DNA of 64,000 nt from Methylomonas koyamae (GCF_019669905.1 NZ_AP019777.1:2108001-2172000); one strand, 5' to 3'. Shown: positions 31,982 through 45,711, counted from the stretch's first letter. The notes: a model not told the origin generated them from the letters alone. Translations and numbers: made by a program.

Positions 31982-33619
31982 ATGAATTCGAACCCTTTGG
32001 CCAAACCGGGCCGCAACGAAGCCTGCCCGTGCGGCAGCGGCCGGAAATACAAACATTGCTGCGCGGACCGAGCGGCGCCGGCCGGCGCACCCGGCCTGCA
32101 GCAGTTGTTGGAAACGGCACGCCACCATGCCTACCAACGCCGCGATTTCGCCGCGGCGGAACATAGCTACCGCCAGGTGCTGGCGCTCAAACCCAATCAT
32201 GCCGAGGCCTTGGCCGGCGTCGGCCAGGGCCTGTGCTGGCGCCACCGTCTGGCCGAAGGCAAGCGCTATCTGGCCCGCGCCGCCAAAGCCTTGCTGCGCC
32301 AGGCCGATAAAACCGACGGCCGGGTGTTGCTGGGTTTTGCCGAGCAAATGCAAATCTGGGGCGATATGGAATTGGCGCTGCAATTGGCGCGGGCGGCGGT
32401 GAAAAGCATGCCGGACGACGCCTCGGCGCATTACGGTTTGGCCGCCTGTTTACAGCGTTTGAACCGGACCGACGCGGCGATGGCCGCACTGGAAAAGGTA
32501 TTGAAATTGGTGCCGGGGGATTCCGGCTCCCATATTTTGCAGGCAATCCTGGAGTTCGACCAAAAGCAGTACGATGCCGCCCGCCAACGCTTGGAGCAGG
32601 TGGTCGCCGCCGAAACCGACGCCAAGCAACTGGCGCGCGCTTGTCTGGAATTGTCCAAGGTTTACGATAAACAAAAACGCTACGCCGAGGCCTTTGCCAT
32701 GTTTGCCAAGGCCGGCGAACTGCAACGGCAACTGCCCGAGATCCGGGCGCTCGACGCCGATTACATTTTCAACAGAATCGAGTTGTTCAAACGGGGCTAT
32801 AGCGACGATTTGCTGAAACGCTGGACGCCGGAGGAACTGGGCGACGCGTTGCCGGCGCCGGTATTTCTGATCGGCTTTCTGCGCTCCGGCACGACCCTGA
32901 CCGAACAAGTGCTGGCCGCCCATCCGCAAGTGTTGACTTCCGACGAAAACCACCTGCTCGAAGAACTGTCGGCCGAACTGGCGGCGCTGGCCGGCGCCGG
33001 CGAAGACACGCCGGCGGCGTTGCGCCGGATCGGCATCGATCAGGCCAGGCAATTGCGCGCCTACTATTGGCGGCGGGTGGCCGAAGAGTTCGGGCCGGAG
33101 GCCTTGCGCAAACGTTTCGTCAACAAGGTGGCGTTGAACAGTATCGAAACCGGATTGATCAGTTGCCTGTTTCCGGATGCCAAGATCGTGTTTGCGTTGC
33201 GCGACCCGCGCGATGTTTGCCTGAGCTGCGCGATGCAATCCTTCGCCGCGTCGCCGGCCACGGTCAATCTGTTGTCCTGGCAAGGCGTGGCCGCACAATA
33301 TGCCGCGGTCATGGATTTGTGGCTGAGCCTGCGCGACAGGATTGCGCCGGCCTGGCTGGAGCTGCGTTACGAAGACGTGGTCAACGATTTCGAAGCCAGC
33401 TTCCGCCGGGTATTCGACTTGCTCGGCGTCGATTGGCGGCCGGAGGTGGCCCGCTTTCACGAACGTGCGGCCGGACGCTACGTGGCGACGCCCAGTTTCG
33501 CCGCGGTGTCGCAGCCTTTGTACAACTCGGCGCTGGCGCGGTGGCGGCCTTACCAGGCTCAGTTCGGCGAGGTGATGCCGCAGCTGGCGCGTTTTATCGA
33601 CGCTTTCGGCTATCGATAG
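31982..33619 (+). CDS. SEC-C zinc motif, TPR and sulfotransferase fusion protein
   Basis: 545 residues. The N-terminus has a SEC-C zinc motif, CPCGSGRKYKHCC, followed by several TPR repeats (about 40-250) such as YRQVLALKPNHAEALAGVG. The second half is a PAPS-dependent sulfotransferase: the 5'-phosphosulfate loop in FLIGFLRSGTTLTEQVL and the 3'-phosphate motif in KIVFALRDPRDVCLSC. It would move sulfate from PAPS to an unknown acceptor, with the TPR part binding a protein partner. TPR-sulfotransferase proteins are known; the SEC-C cap is less usual. Confidence 0.9.
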   Translation: MNSNPLAKPGRNEACPCGSGRKYKHCCADRAAPAGAPGLQQLLETARHHAYQRRDFAAAEHSYRQVLALKPNHAEALAGVGQGLCWRHRLAEGKRYLARAAKALLRQADKTDGRVLLGFAEQMQIWGDMELALQLARAAVKSMPDDASAHYGLAACLQRLNRTDAAMAALEKVLKLVPGDSGSHILQAILEFDQKQYDAARQRLEQVVAAETDAKQLARACLELSKVYDKQKRYAEAFAMFAKAGELQRQLPEIRALDADYIFNRIELFKRGYSDDLLKRWTPEELGDALPAPVFLIGFLRSGTTLTEQVLAAHPQVLTSDENHLLEELSAELAALAGAGEDTPAALRRIGIDQARQLRAYYWRRVAEEFGPEALRKRFVNKVALNSIETGLISCLFPDAKIVFALRDPRDVCLSCAMQSFAASPATVNLLSWQGVAAQYAAVMDLWLSLRDRIAPAWLELRYEDVVNDFEASFRRVFDLLGVDWRPEVARFHERAAGRYVATPSFAAVSQPLYNSALARWRPYQAQFGEVMPQLARFIDAFGYR

Positions 33620-33704
33620 CGCCGGTTGCCGCTCCGCGGTGGCGGTCGATTTCGGCCGCAAAACCGAACACTTGCTAGAATGAGGCCGACCCGTTCCGGA
33701 AACG

Positions 33705-34769
33705 ATGATGCCTGCCGACCTGAAACTGATTTTAAGCGGCGCCAGCCTGTTATTGCTGGCGACCGCCGCGATATTGCCGTTTGCCGGCGAAAGCTGGCTG
33801 GCGTTGCTGGACAACGTGCATTGGACCGTCAGCGCCGCTGCGGCCTGGGCGATTGCCTGGCTGGGAGCCTTGCGCGGCGCTGCCGGACAATATGTCTACC
33901 GGCGTTGGTTTTGCTACGGTACCGGCCTCTATTTTGCCGGCCAGTGCTGCTGGAATCTGCAAGAACTGTTTTACTGGAACCCGTTTCCGGCGCCGGCCGA
34001 CGTGTTTTATCTGGCAATGGGGCCGTGCTTCGGCGTCGGCTTGCTGAAAGCATTGCGGCGCCAGGTGTCTCCGGCCCGCTTGCTGGCGGCCAAGCTCGAT
34101 ACGGTGGCGATGACGCTGGCGCTGCTGGGCTTCATTTTGGCCTTGTATCTGCCGCACGCGGCGAACGCCGATGCATTGGAGCTGGCGGTGCTGGCCGTTT
34201 ATCCGTTGGGCCTGCTCAGCGCGGCCAGCCTGGCGCTGCTGGCAATTCCGTTTTTGTCGCTGGAATTGGCTTGGGCCGGTTGTTTGCTGCCGGCGGCATT
34301 GCTGGTGGAAGGCGGCGTCTGGATGCAATGGAATCTGCAGGCGCTGACCGGAACCAACCAGGGGGCGTCGCCATTGAATTGGGCTTTTTCGGTGAACGGG
34401 TTGCTGGTTGGCCTCGGCGCTTACCTGTGGCGCGCCGACGGAGAGGGAAGCGCCTGCCGCCGAACCTACGCTCGGGTGATGCGGGCAATACCGGTCGCGG
34501 CGGTGCTGGTCAGCGCCGCGACGCTGGCGCTGAGCCTTGCCGGCCAACCCGCGCATCGGGCGGCGGTTTTGGTTGCGGCGGTGTCCGGCGTATCGGTGTT
34601 GCTGTTGTCGATTTTACGCCAGAGCTTGCTGTTGGCGGAAAGCGAGAAATTATTGGAAGCCGCGGCGCATCGGGGGCAGAGCGAATTGGATTACCCGACG
34701 CCGGCGCAGACCGGCGAGCGCCGGGAATGCGAAGGCGAACCGCAACGCGGTATGCAGCAAGGCGAATAG
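33705..34769 (+). CDS. Multi-pass membrane sensor module without an output domain
   Basis: 354 residues with about nine hydrophobic segments to residue 310, followed by RQSLLLAESEKLLEAAAHRG, the kind of short coiled coil that normally leads to a PAS, GGDEF or kinase domain. None follows; the protein ends in a polar tail of about 30 residues and 342 nt of non-coding sequence comes next. I read it as a sensor that has lost its output domain or works with a separate partner. The start codon is the first of two adjacent ATGs. Confidence 0.65.
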   Translation: MMPADLKLILSGASLLLLATAAILPFAGESWLALLDNVHWTVSAAAAWAIAWLGALRGAAGQYVYRRWFCYGTGLYFAGQCCWNLQELFYWNPFPAPADVFYLAMGPCFGVGLLKALRRQVSPARLLAAKLDTVAMTLALLGFILALYLPHAANADALELAVLAVYPLGLLSAASLALLAIPFLSLELAWAGCLLPAALLVEGGVWMQWNLQALTGTNQGASPLNWAFSVNGLLVGLGAYLWRADGEGSACRRTYARVMRAIPVAAVLVSAATLALSLAGQPAHRAAVLVAAVSGVSVLLLSILRQSLLLAESEKLLEAAAHRGQSELDYPTPAQTGERRECEGEPQRGMQQGE

Positions 34770-35111
34770 GCTTTGTATTAGCTGCCGGTATTCGGCGAGT
34801 GCGGCGACGCGGTATTGGCCTGGTCGGCGCCGAAGTCCTGATCTAGCGGCGGACGGCGAAACGCTGCCGGCCGAGTCATCGATTGCCGGTGCAGGCCAGG
34901 GCAGCTTGCAGCGGGCAATTGCCGGACGGTTTCAAATTCTGGATCGGCCTGTCGCCGATGCCGGCTCCCGCAATCCCCGAGTTTGCCGCCGGCTGCGCGG
35001 ATTCGCTCGATTAAGTCACCTATAATTCACCGGAATTTTCGATCCAACGCTAAAGCTCGGTTGACCGGGCTATAATGTTTGGGTCTACTTACCTGACCTT
35101 GGGAGCGGCAT
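34770..35111. other. Intergenic region, possible lost output domain
   Basis: 342 nt without a supported gene. I looked in all frames for traces of a PAS, GGDEF or kinase domain continuing the upstream sensor and found none. A TATAAT hexamer at 35071-35076 may be the -10 box for the metallopeptidase gene. Confidence 0.4.
35071..35076 (+). promoter_or_regulatory. Possible -10 box for the metallopeptidase gene
   Basis: Consensus TATAAT 36 nt before the start codon. No good -35 hexamer stands 16-18 nt upstream, and TTGACC at 35061 is too close, so the call rests on the -10 alone. Confidence 0.35.
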
Positions 35112-37415
35112 ATGAACAAGCAACCATTTCTCACCTCGTTTGCGCTGACGGCTTTGTTGGCCGGATGCGCAACGGAACCCGAACCTAAACTCGCCGTCGG
35201 CGACGATCTCAGCGCCACCATGCCCAGTCCGGCGGCGGGGATGGCCGGCGAGCCGTTATATTTCTCGTCCAGGGAAGATGCCGAAAAAGCCTTGGGCGGT
35301 TACAACTACGTGCTAAAAGCGCTACCGGACGGCAAGGTGCAGGCCTATGTCTCCGGCCTGATCGATTCCGGTGCCGACAATCCGATGACGCTGGCGCAGG
35401 CCGCCGTTGCGGCTGGACCGGCTGCTGCTGCGACTGCGCCCGGCGACGGCAGCGAAAGCCCGTTTCCGCAAATCAGTATCTCCGAAAAGAAAAACGGTAA
35501 AGCGGCAATCGACGCCTTGGGCGATAAGCTGGAAGCGGTTGCCCGCGCCTACGACATGTCGGCCGAGCGCTTGGCCGAGATTTTAGCCAGCGATTCGACC
35601 GCCTGGATCGACGAAAGCGGCCGTTTGCTCTACATCGATTCGTTGCCGCAAGGCGACGCCGGCGGCCAGGAGGCCACCGCCACCGCGCCGGCCGAAGCCG
35701 GCAGCGGCGGCATGAGCGTCGCTTCCAGCACCGACGCTTTCGCGTTGCACAGCAAAGCCGGCGCCAACCGGGTGATTTATCTGGATTTCAACGGCCACGT
35801 GGCCAGCGCTACCGCCTGGAATTCGGGGACGTTGACGGCGCCGGCCTACGATATCGACGGCAACCCGGCCGCCTTCAGCACCACCGAGTTGAATAACATC
35901 AAACAGATCTGGCAACGGGTGGCCGAAGACTACGCGCCGTTCGATGTAGACGTGACCACGGAAGAGCCGAGTTCGGACAAATTGTTTCGCACCACTGCCG
36001 ACGATGGCCAGTACGGCACCCGTGCCGTGATTACCCGCTCGATGCCGCAATTGTGTAACCAGGCTTGCGGCGGCGTGGCTTACGTCAACGTCTATTCCTA
36101 CTATTCGGCCAGCAAGCCGGACCGCTACCAGCCGGCCTGGGTGTTTCTGGACAAATTGGGCAACGGCTTTCCGAAATACGTCGCCGAAGCGGTATCGCAC
36201 GAGGTCGGCCACAATTTGAATCTGAGCCATGACGGCAATGCCTCGACGTCTTACTATTCCGGCCACGGTAGCGGCGCGACGGGGTGGGGGCCGATCATGG
36301 GCGTCGGCTATTACAAACCGGTCACGCAATGGAGCAAGGGCGAATACCCCGGCGCCAACAATCTGCAGGACGACATCTCGGTAATCCATGCCGCCGGCAC
36401 ACCGCTGAGGGTCGACGATTACGCCAATAACTCGGCCGGCGCCGGGCCTATCGCCGGCGACTCCAGTGCCGTCAACCAGCGCGGCATTATCGAACGTAGC
36501 AGCGACGTCGACGTGTTCGCCTTTAACACCGGCGGCGGTAGCGTGCAATTCAACGCCGCGCCGGATTCGGTTTCGCAAAATCTGGATATTCAACTGAAAC
36601 TGCTGGACGGCAAAGGGGCGACGGTGCAGCAAGCCAATCCGGCCGACAGCCTGGCGGCCAGCGTCAGTGCAGTATTGAATCCGGGCCAATACTATCTGCA
36701 GATCGAAGGCGTCGGCTTCGGCGATTTGGCCAGCGGATATAGCGATTACGGCAGTCTGGGCCGCTACCAGATCAGCGGCAGCTATCCCAAAGCCGTCGAG
36801 GCGCAAGCGCCGACCGCGGTAGTCAGCGCGTTGCCGACCCAAGGCTATGCGCCGTTGAACGTGGAATTGAACGGCTCCGGCTCCAGCGACCGCGATGGCT
36901 CGATTGCCGCTTACGAATGGAATTTCGGCGACGGCAGCGGGGTCAGCCGGTCGGCGACTGCCACCCACAGCTACAACACGCCGGGAACTTATACGGCAAC
37001 CTTGACCGTGACCGATAACAGCGGTCTGAAAAACAGCGCCAGAGTCGACCTGCAAGCGCAGCAGAGCCCGGTAAGCACCAGCATGAAAGTGGCGACGACC
37101 CGGATTCTGCGGCGGACGCTGGCCGGCGGCAAGGCGCAGTGTGTGGCCAGCGTGACGCTGAAGTATTTAAACTCGACGGTATCCGGCGCCGCGATCTACG
37201 GCTATTGGAGCGGCGATTTGACGGCGGGCGCCAGCAAAACCCAGCTTGCCACCTCGGCGATAGGCTTTACCGGCACCACCGGTCTGGCGACTATCACCAG
37301 TCCGCTGTTCGCCAGCACGGCCAAGGGCAGTTGCGCTTTCAGCGTCAGCAGCGCGTTTAAAACCGGATATCTGTACGACGGCAGCGGTTCGGTGACCGGC
37401 AGCTTTTCCTGGTAA
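35112..37415 (+). CDS. Lipoprotein metallopeptidase (metzincin type) with PKD domain
   Basis: 767 residues. Lipobox LLAGC with Cys19. The zinc motif HEVGHNLNLSHDG (His363, His367, His373, Glu364) and the Met-turn-like GPIMGVGYY place it among metzincins. A PKD domain follows at about 560-650 (SSDRDGSIAAYEWNFGDG ... ATHSYNTPGTYTATLTV), then a C-terminal beta-rich part with two cysteines. It is probably an extracellular or outer-membrane protease. Start ATG has GGGAG 8 nt upstream. Confidence 0.88.
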   Translation: MNKQPFLTSFALTALLAGCATEPEPKLAVGDDLSATMPSPAAGMAGEPLYFSSREDAEKALGGYNYVLKALPDGKVQAYVSGLIDSGADNPMTLAQAAVAAGPAAAATAPGDGSESPFPQISISEKKNGKAAIDALGDKLEAVARAYDMSAERLAEILASDSTAWIDESGRLLYIDSLPQGDAGGQEATATAPAEAGSGGMSVASSTDAFALHSKAGANRVIYLDFNGHVASATAWNSGTLTAPAYDIDGNPAAFSTTELNNIKQIWQRVAEDYAPFDVDVTTEEPSSDKLFRTTADDGQYGTRAVITRSMPQLCNQACGGVAYVNVYSYYSASKPDRYQPAWVFLDKLGNGFPKYVAEAVSHEVGHNLNLSHDGNASTSYYSGHGSGATGWGPIMGVGYYKPVTQWSKGEYPGANNLQDDISVIHAAGTPLRVDDYANNSAGAGPIAGDSSAVNQRGIIERSSDVDVFAFNTGGGSVQFNAAPDSVSQNLDIQLKLLDGKGATVQQANPADSLAASVSAVLNPGQYYLQIEGVGFGDLASGYSDYGSLGRYQISGSYPKAVEAQAPTAVVSALPTQGYAPLNVELNGSGSSDRDGSIAAYEWNFGDGSGVSRSATATHSYNTPGTYTATLTVTDNSGLKNSARVDLQAQQSPVSTSMKVATTRILRRTLAGGKAQCVASVTLKYLNSTVSGAAIYGYWSGDLTAGASKTQLATSAIGFTGTTGLATITSPLFASTAKGSCAFSVSSAFKTGYLYDGSGSVTGSFSW

Positions 37416-37501
37416 CACCGAGAAGTATCGGCGGGGACGGCTGCGGCCGTTCCCTATCCGTCGAATTTCCCCGTCGCGGTTAACCGGCCGGAGGGCGGGT
37501 T

Positions 37502-37918
37502 TCAGTTGACGGCGTAGTGGGGTTTTGCCACCAGCGCCTCGCTCAAAGCCAGGTGTTCCGCGCTATCGAACAAGATTTGCCGTTCGCGGCAGAATTCGGC
37601 GCCGGCATCGATGGCGTCCTGCATCACCGCAATCACATAACGCTCGGCATGGGCCGAAGCTACCATCTTGTCCGGCACCGCCGCTTCGAACTGCAGGCTT
37701 TGCGCCGCCGGGTCAAAGCCGCGGATACGCAAGCCGGTGAACTGCACGCGTTCCTGACTACCGGGCAACATAAACATCACATCGATTAACGGCAGACGTT
37801 TTTGTACCGGCAGTTGCCGATAGCCGGCCAATGCAATCGCAATTTTGGTGATGGCTTGGCTGATCGCACTGTCTGCCAATGCTCGGTCCGGCGTCATCGA
37901 AGCAATCAATATACTCAT
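37502..37918 (-). CDS. Small conserved-looking protein of unknown function
   Basis: 138 residues beginning MSILIASMTPDRALADSAI. No signal peptide or membrane helix. The ATG follows AGGAGAAATAACG, a strong ribosome binding site, and codon use is like its neighbours, so it is likely real. I do not recognise a domain. It stands alone on the minus strand. Confidence 0.65.
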   Translation of the reverse strand: MSILIASMTPDRALADSAISQAITKIAIALAGYRQLPVQKRLPLIDVMFMLPGSQERVQFTGLRIRGFDPAAQSLQFEAAVPDKMVASAHAERYVIAVMQDAIDAGAEFCRERQILFDSAEHLALSEALVAKPHYAVN

Positions 37919-38220
37919 CGTTATTTCTCCTGGAGCTTGCTGTAACAGTCAAAACGTACCGCGTTTCCGCCGACAACGGGCTGTTAAGCTCCCCTCCCGG
38001 AAAAAGCGTTTGCTAAGTAAGCAGCAAGATTGGTTCCAGAAATTCGCGGCTAGCGACGATAGGCTGAAATGCCCCGCGTCGGCCCGAAGCCGCCGGGCTA
38101 GGCCATAGCCGCAGCGGCTGCGGTTTTAAGGCACGACCCGAGGTTGCCCGTGGTTTTGTGGCAAAGCCTACAAAAAGCCGTGCCGGCCGGCGTTAAACGC
38201 GCAAGCCGGCCGGTTGAGCG
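37919..38220. other. Intergenic region between the unknown gene and the YeeE/YedE pair
   Basis: About 300 nt without a supported gene. It holds the promoter region of the small minus-strand gene at its left end and the candidate terminator at its right end. I see nothing else. Confidence 0.4.
38172..38213 (-). terminator. Possible terminator after the YeeE/YedE pair
   Basis: On the minus strand a 9-bp GC stem (CCGGCCGGC with its mirror, 38205-38213 and 38183-38191) is followed after 6 nt by TTTTT. It lies just past the stop at 38221. The spacer before the T-run makes it imperfect. Confidence 0.45.
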
Positions 38221-38637
38221 TTAACGGTTGCGGTGCAGGCGTTTGAACAGGTAGAAGCCGGCAAACATCGCGCCGACAAAAGCATAATTTCCGGCTAAGC
38301 CGGCGCTCAAGCCGACCAGTGCCGGCCCCGGACAAAAGCCGGAGATACCCCAGCCGACGCCGAAAATCGCCGCGCCGGCCACCAGCCGGACGTCGATTTC
38401 GGCCGGTGCCAGGCCGCTGTCTTGTTCGCGATCGGCGGCGTCGGTATTGCGGTGCAGCCAATAGCGGGCGCCGCCCAAGGTCGCCAGTGCGCTGGCCATG
38501 ACCAGTGCCAGGCTCGGGTCCCAGGCGCCGGCCACGTCCAGAAAGGCGACGACTTTGGCCGGATTACTCATGCCGGCAACCAGCAAGCCGATGCCGAACA
38601 ACAGGCCGTAGCCGAAGATAATCAATCCGTGTTTCAT
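38221..38637 (-). CDS. YeeE/YedE-family (DUF6691-like) membrane protein
   Basis: 138 residues with about four membrane helices and the motif [13 protein letters not shown], the second half of the split YeeE/YedE fold. These half-proteins act in pairs and are linked to import of reduced sulfur such as thiosulfate. It follows its partner by 17 nt. The ATG at 38637 ([11 protein letters not shown]) is preferred to an upstream in-frame start at 38664 that overlaps the partner gene. Confidence 0.85.
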   Translation of the reverse strand: MKHGLIIFGYGLLFGIGLLVAGMSNPAKVVAFLDVAGAWDPSLALVMASALATLGGARYWLHRNTDAADREQDSGLAPAEIDVRLVAGAAIFGVGWGISGFCPGPALVGLSAGLAGNYAFVGAMFAGFYLFKRLHRNR

Positions 38638-38654
38638 GTCGATGGCCCTCTCGG

Positions 38655-39071
38655 TCAAAGCCAATGGCGGATCAGATAAACCGTGATTCCTGCGCTAAGC
38701 ATGAAAGTCAGCGTGGCGACGATAGAGCGCGGCGACAGCCGGGCGATTCCGCAAACGCCGTGGCCGCTGGTGCAGCCGCCGCCGAGGCGGGAACCGTAGC
38801 CGACCAGCAAGCCGGCCAGAGCCAGTAGTGCCGGCGAAGCCTGTAACTGGATTACCGGGTCGGCGCCGGCCAGTGTCGCCAATGGCGCGCTGGCGACCAG
38901 GCCGGCCAGGAACCAGACGCGCCAGGCGTTGCCGGCCGGCCAGGGCGGCAACAGGCCGGCGGCGATTCCGGAAATGCCGGCGGTATGTTTGTAACTAAAC
39001 AGCAGTAGCGCCGCAGAGGCGCCGATCAGGATGCCGCCGATAACCGCGGCCAGAGCAGATGGGTAGTCCAT
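38655..39071 (-). CDS. YeeE/YedE-family sulfur transport membrane protein
   Basis: 138 residues, four to five membrane helices, with the cysteine motif [12 protein letters not shown] characteristic of the family, in which a cysteine passes the sulfur compound through the membrane. It is the first half of a two-gene YeeE/YedE pair with the gene just downstream. A CysB-type regulator lies about 6 kb away, which may or may not be related. Confidence 0.87.
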   Translation of the reverse strand: MDYPSALAAVIGGILIGASAALLLFSYKHTAGISGIAAGLLPPWPAGNAWRVWFLAGLVASAPLATLAGADPVIQLQASPALLALAGLLVGYGSRLGGGCTSGHGVCGIARLSPRSIVATLTFMLSAGITVYLIRHWL

Positions 39072-39433
39072 GAATTCAGCATATTAGGAAAAACCGTTAT
39101 TGAAGCAGAAAAGCCCGGCACTGGCGAGCGCCGGCCGCTTTATCGCCGGTATTCGGTCCGGCCGAGTTCGCCGCGCTCGTTTCGGTCTGCCGATCTGTAG
39201 CTGATCGTTGCAGCCTGCGCTTTCGCTGCTGTCTGCGGCGGCCGCGGCAAAATTGAGCCGTTGCCGGCCGGCACCATCACATTTTTCGATTCCGGGCCGT
39301 CGGCGCCGGCGCCGAGCGGTTATAGTCGCGCGCCGCACCCGGCCCGATGCCGGGGCGGTCTGGTGAGTTGGGCGAAATTCGCTAAGCTTGTTGGCAAATG
39401 CCCGACTCTTGTTCGCTATCCAAAGGAATTCGC
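39072..39433. other. Divergent intergenic region
   Basis: 362 nt between the minus-strand YeeE/YedE pair and the plus-strand response regulator. It must carry promoters in both directions. GC-rich, with CCGGC-type repeats, but I can name no site with confidence. Confidence 0.4.
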
Positions 39434-40582
39434 ATGACTGAAAACCCATTCTGTATTTTTGTAGTGGATGACGATGCCTTGTTGCGGCTGGTCATAGTCG
39501 ATCAATTGCAGGGCCACAATTACCGGATACACGAGTTTGCCAACGGCGCCGATTGTCTGGCCGCATTGGATTTGCAACCCAATTTGATTCTGTTGGACAT
39601 CGAAATGCCGGGATTGAGCGGTATCGACGTTTGCCGGCAGATTCGGGCCGAGGGCAACGACGAGGTGCAAGTCATGTTCGTCTCTGCGCACGACGACCTG
39701 GAAATCCTGTTGACCGCGTTCGATGCCGGCGGCAACGATTTCATCCCGAAAAACGCCAAAAAGGAAGTGTTGCTGCGTAAGGTCGAATTGGCGATAGAAA
39801 CCGAACAGCAAAAACGCAATTTGCGCAGCCAGCTCGATTACGCCCGGCAAACGGCGTTCACCGCCATGTCCAGCTTGGGCGAGACCGGCGCGATTCTGCA
39901 TTTTTTGCGGACGTCGTTTCAATGCCGAACCCCGGAGCAATTGGGCCGCTTGATCATCGAGACTCTGCCGCAATACGGCGCCAACGGTCTGGTGAAATTG
40001 GCCGATGCCTTCGGCGAACACGATTTCGGCCCGGAGCCGGTTTGTTCGCCGTTGGAGCGTTCGATTCTGACTTATGTGATGAAACTGGGCCGGATTTACC
40101 AGGCCGGGGACCGGTTGGTTTTGAATTTTCCCTATGTCACGTTGTTGGTGAACGGGCTGGACGTCAACGACCCGGATGCGATAGGCCGGTTGCGCGACCA
40201 TCTGGCGATTTTGGTGGAAGGCGCCAGCGCCCGGATGGAAGCGATGGTCAGCGAACAGCAGCGGCAATTGCAGGCCAAGGTCAGGCTGGAGAGCATCCGC
40301 GAACTGAATGCCTTATTGAGCGAAATCGAGCAGAACCAACAGGCCAACCACGTGCAATTGGTCAACCTGTCCGAACAGCACCGCAGCAATATGGAAAACG
40401 CCTTCGTGCATTTGGGCTTGACCGACAGCCAGGAATTTTTACTGCACGGCTACGTCGACGAGTTGACCACGCAATTGGACCAATTGTTCGACAAGGACAA
40501 CCAGTTGGCGCTGCGCCTGCACCAGATTCTGGAAAAGCAGAATGCGCTGTTGGCCGGCGGCGAAGATGGCGGAGCGGTGTGA
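39434..40582 (+). CDS. Response regulator with uncharacterised C-terminal region
   Basis: 382 residues. Receiver domain at about 5-125 with phospho-acceptor Asp55 in LILLDIEMPGLSG. The remainder has a mixed domain of about 140 residues (FLRTSFQCRTPEQLGRLI onward) of the kind found in regulators without DNA-binding output, and a long coiled coil at about 265-370. The ATG follows AAAGGAATTCGC. The hybrid kinase starts 31 nt after its stop, so the pair forms one two-component unit. Output is unknown. Confidence 0.85.
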   Translation: MTENPFCIFVVDDDALLRLVIVDQLQGHNYRIHEFANGADCLAALDLQPNLILLDIEMPGLSGIDVCRQIRAEGNDEVQVMFVSAHDDLEILLTAFDAGGNDFIPKNAKKEVLLRKVELAIETEQQKRNLRSQLDYARQTAFTAMSSLGETGAILHFLRTSFQCRTPEQLGRLIIETLPQYGANGLVKLADAFGEHDFGPEPVCSPLERSILTYVMKLGRIYQAGDRLVLNFPYVTLLVNGLDVNDPDAIGRLRDHLAILVEGASARMEAMVSEQQRQLQAKVRLESIRELNALLSEIEQNQQANHVQLVNLSEQHRSNMENAFVHLGLTDSQEFLLHGYVDELTTQLDQLFDKDNQLALRLHQILEKQNALLAGGEDGGAV

Positions 40583-40613
40583 CCGCTTGGCTGCGAGCGT
40601 CTGGGAGCGGGCG

Positions 40614-44516
<3,903 letters not shown>

Positions 44517-44557
44517 GTTCAGGCTGGGCGGCATGGGAGGCGCAGCGGGCGCTATGC

Positions 44558-44588
44558 AAAAAAAATGGCGGGTCGCGAAACCCGCCAT
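44558..44588 (-). terminator. Hairpin with T-run on the minus strand
   Basis: Arms ATGGCGGGT (44565-44573) and ACCCGCCAT (44580-44588) with a 6-nt loop; read on the minus strand they are followed by eight T. That is a textbook intrinsic terminator for leftward transcription, yet no minus-strand gene lies to its right for kilobases. On the plus strand it sits 48 nt after the kinase stop and could also act as an mRNA-end hairpin. Confidence 0.55.
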
Positions 44589-44802
44589 AAACAACGTCCC
44601 TGTAGCTAGGAGGAGGTTAGCCACAGATAACAACCGCTGCCGTTGGACTAGCCGGTTGTTATGCTAGCGAGCTAAACCTCTACAATAAAACGATATAATT
44701 AGATCTTTATATCTTCGGATTAGATTTCTGGGTGCAGTCGACTAACAGTATAGGTTAGTCCTGAAAACATGCCAGGGCGGCGGCGATTTTTTGAGGTAGC
44801 GG

Positions 44803-45711
44803 ATGAATTTAAACCAACTGGAACTCCTGCGTAACCTGCAGGAAACCGATTACAACCTGAGCAAGGCCGCGGAAAAGATGCATGTGGTGCAGTCGGCGGT
44901 GAGTCGGCAACTGCAATTGTTCGAAGCCGAATTGGGCTCGCCGTTGTTTATCCGCCAGGGTAAAAAACTGACCGGCCTGACCCCGCTCGGCGAAAAAATC
45001 ATGGAAGAGGTCGACTTAATCAACCAGGCGAAGAAGAATATTCAACTGATCGCCGACGATTTTCTCGACAACAGCCACGGCACCTTCCGTATCGCCACCA
45101 CGCATACCCAGGCCAAATATTTGCTGCCGGGGCCGATCGCCCGATTCCGGCGCAAATACCCCGGCATCAAAATTTATATGGTGCAGTCCTCGCCGGATAA
45201 TCTGGTCAACCTGCTGCATCGGCACCAGGCCGATATCGCCATTTGTACCGAAAAGCTGGCCGACGACGATAAATTGGTGGTCAAGCCATGTTACGAATGG
45301 CACCACGTCGCCATCATGCCGGTCGGACACCGGCTGGCCGACGGCGACATTAGCTTGCAGCGCTTGTCTGCAGAACCGATTTTGACCTACTCGCCCGGAT
45401 TTACCGGCCGCAGCGCCATCGAAAAAGCCTTCCAGAATGCGCATTTGCCGCTCGACATCACGTTGGCCGCCGCCGATTCCGACGTGATCAAGACCTACGT
45501 CCGGCTGGGCATGGGCGTCGGTATCATCGCCGGCACGTCCTACGAACCGGGCCAGGATAGCGACTTGCTCGCCAGAGACCTGGCCGGCCTGATACCCAGT
45601 TCCACCACCAAGATTGCCTATCTGAAACAACTCTACGTGCCGAATTACTGCCGCTACTTCATCGACGAATTATTGGCGGAAGCGGCGGCCAAGCATGCAC
45701 CGGCGGGCTGA
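44803..45711 (+). CDS. LysR-family transcriptional regulator, CysB-like
   Basis: 302 residues. N-terminal winged helix-turn-helix (about 3-62) with LSKAAEKMHVVQSAVSRQLQLFE, and a CysB-type effector domain beginning IATTHTQAKYLLPGPIARF. CysB activates sulfate and sulfonate assimilation genes in response to N-acetylserine. Its upstream region of about 280 nt carries no target gene, so the regulon cannot be read from context; the nearby sulfur-transport pair is on the opposite side of a kinase operon. Confidence 0.9.
   Translation: MNLNQLELLRNLQETDYNLSKAAEKMHVVQSAVSRQLQLFEAELGSPLFIRQGKKLTGLTPLGEKIMEEVDLINQAKKNIQLIADDFLDNSHGTFRIATTHTQAKYLLPGPIARFRRKYPGIKIYMVQSSPDNLVNLLHRHQADIAICTEKLADDDKLVVKPCYEWHHVAIMPVGHRLADGDISLQRLSAEPILTYSPGFTGRSAIEKAFQNAHLPLDITLAAADSDVIKTYVRLGMGVGIIAGTSYEPGQDSDLLARDLAGLIPSSTTKIAYLKQLYVPNYCRYFIDELLAEAAAKHAPAG

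Noticed and set aside
37434..37454. Hairpin after the metallopeptidase as terminator
   Set aside because: Stem is present but no T-run follows, so intrinsic termination is not supported.
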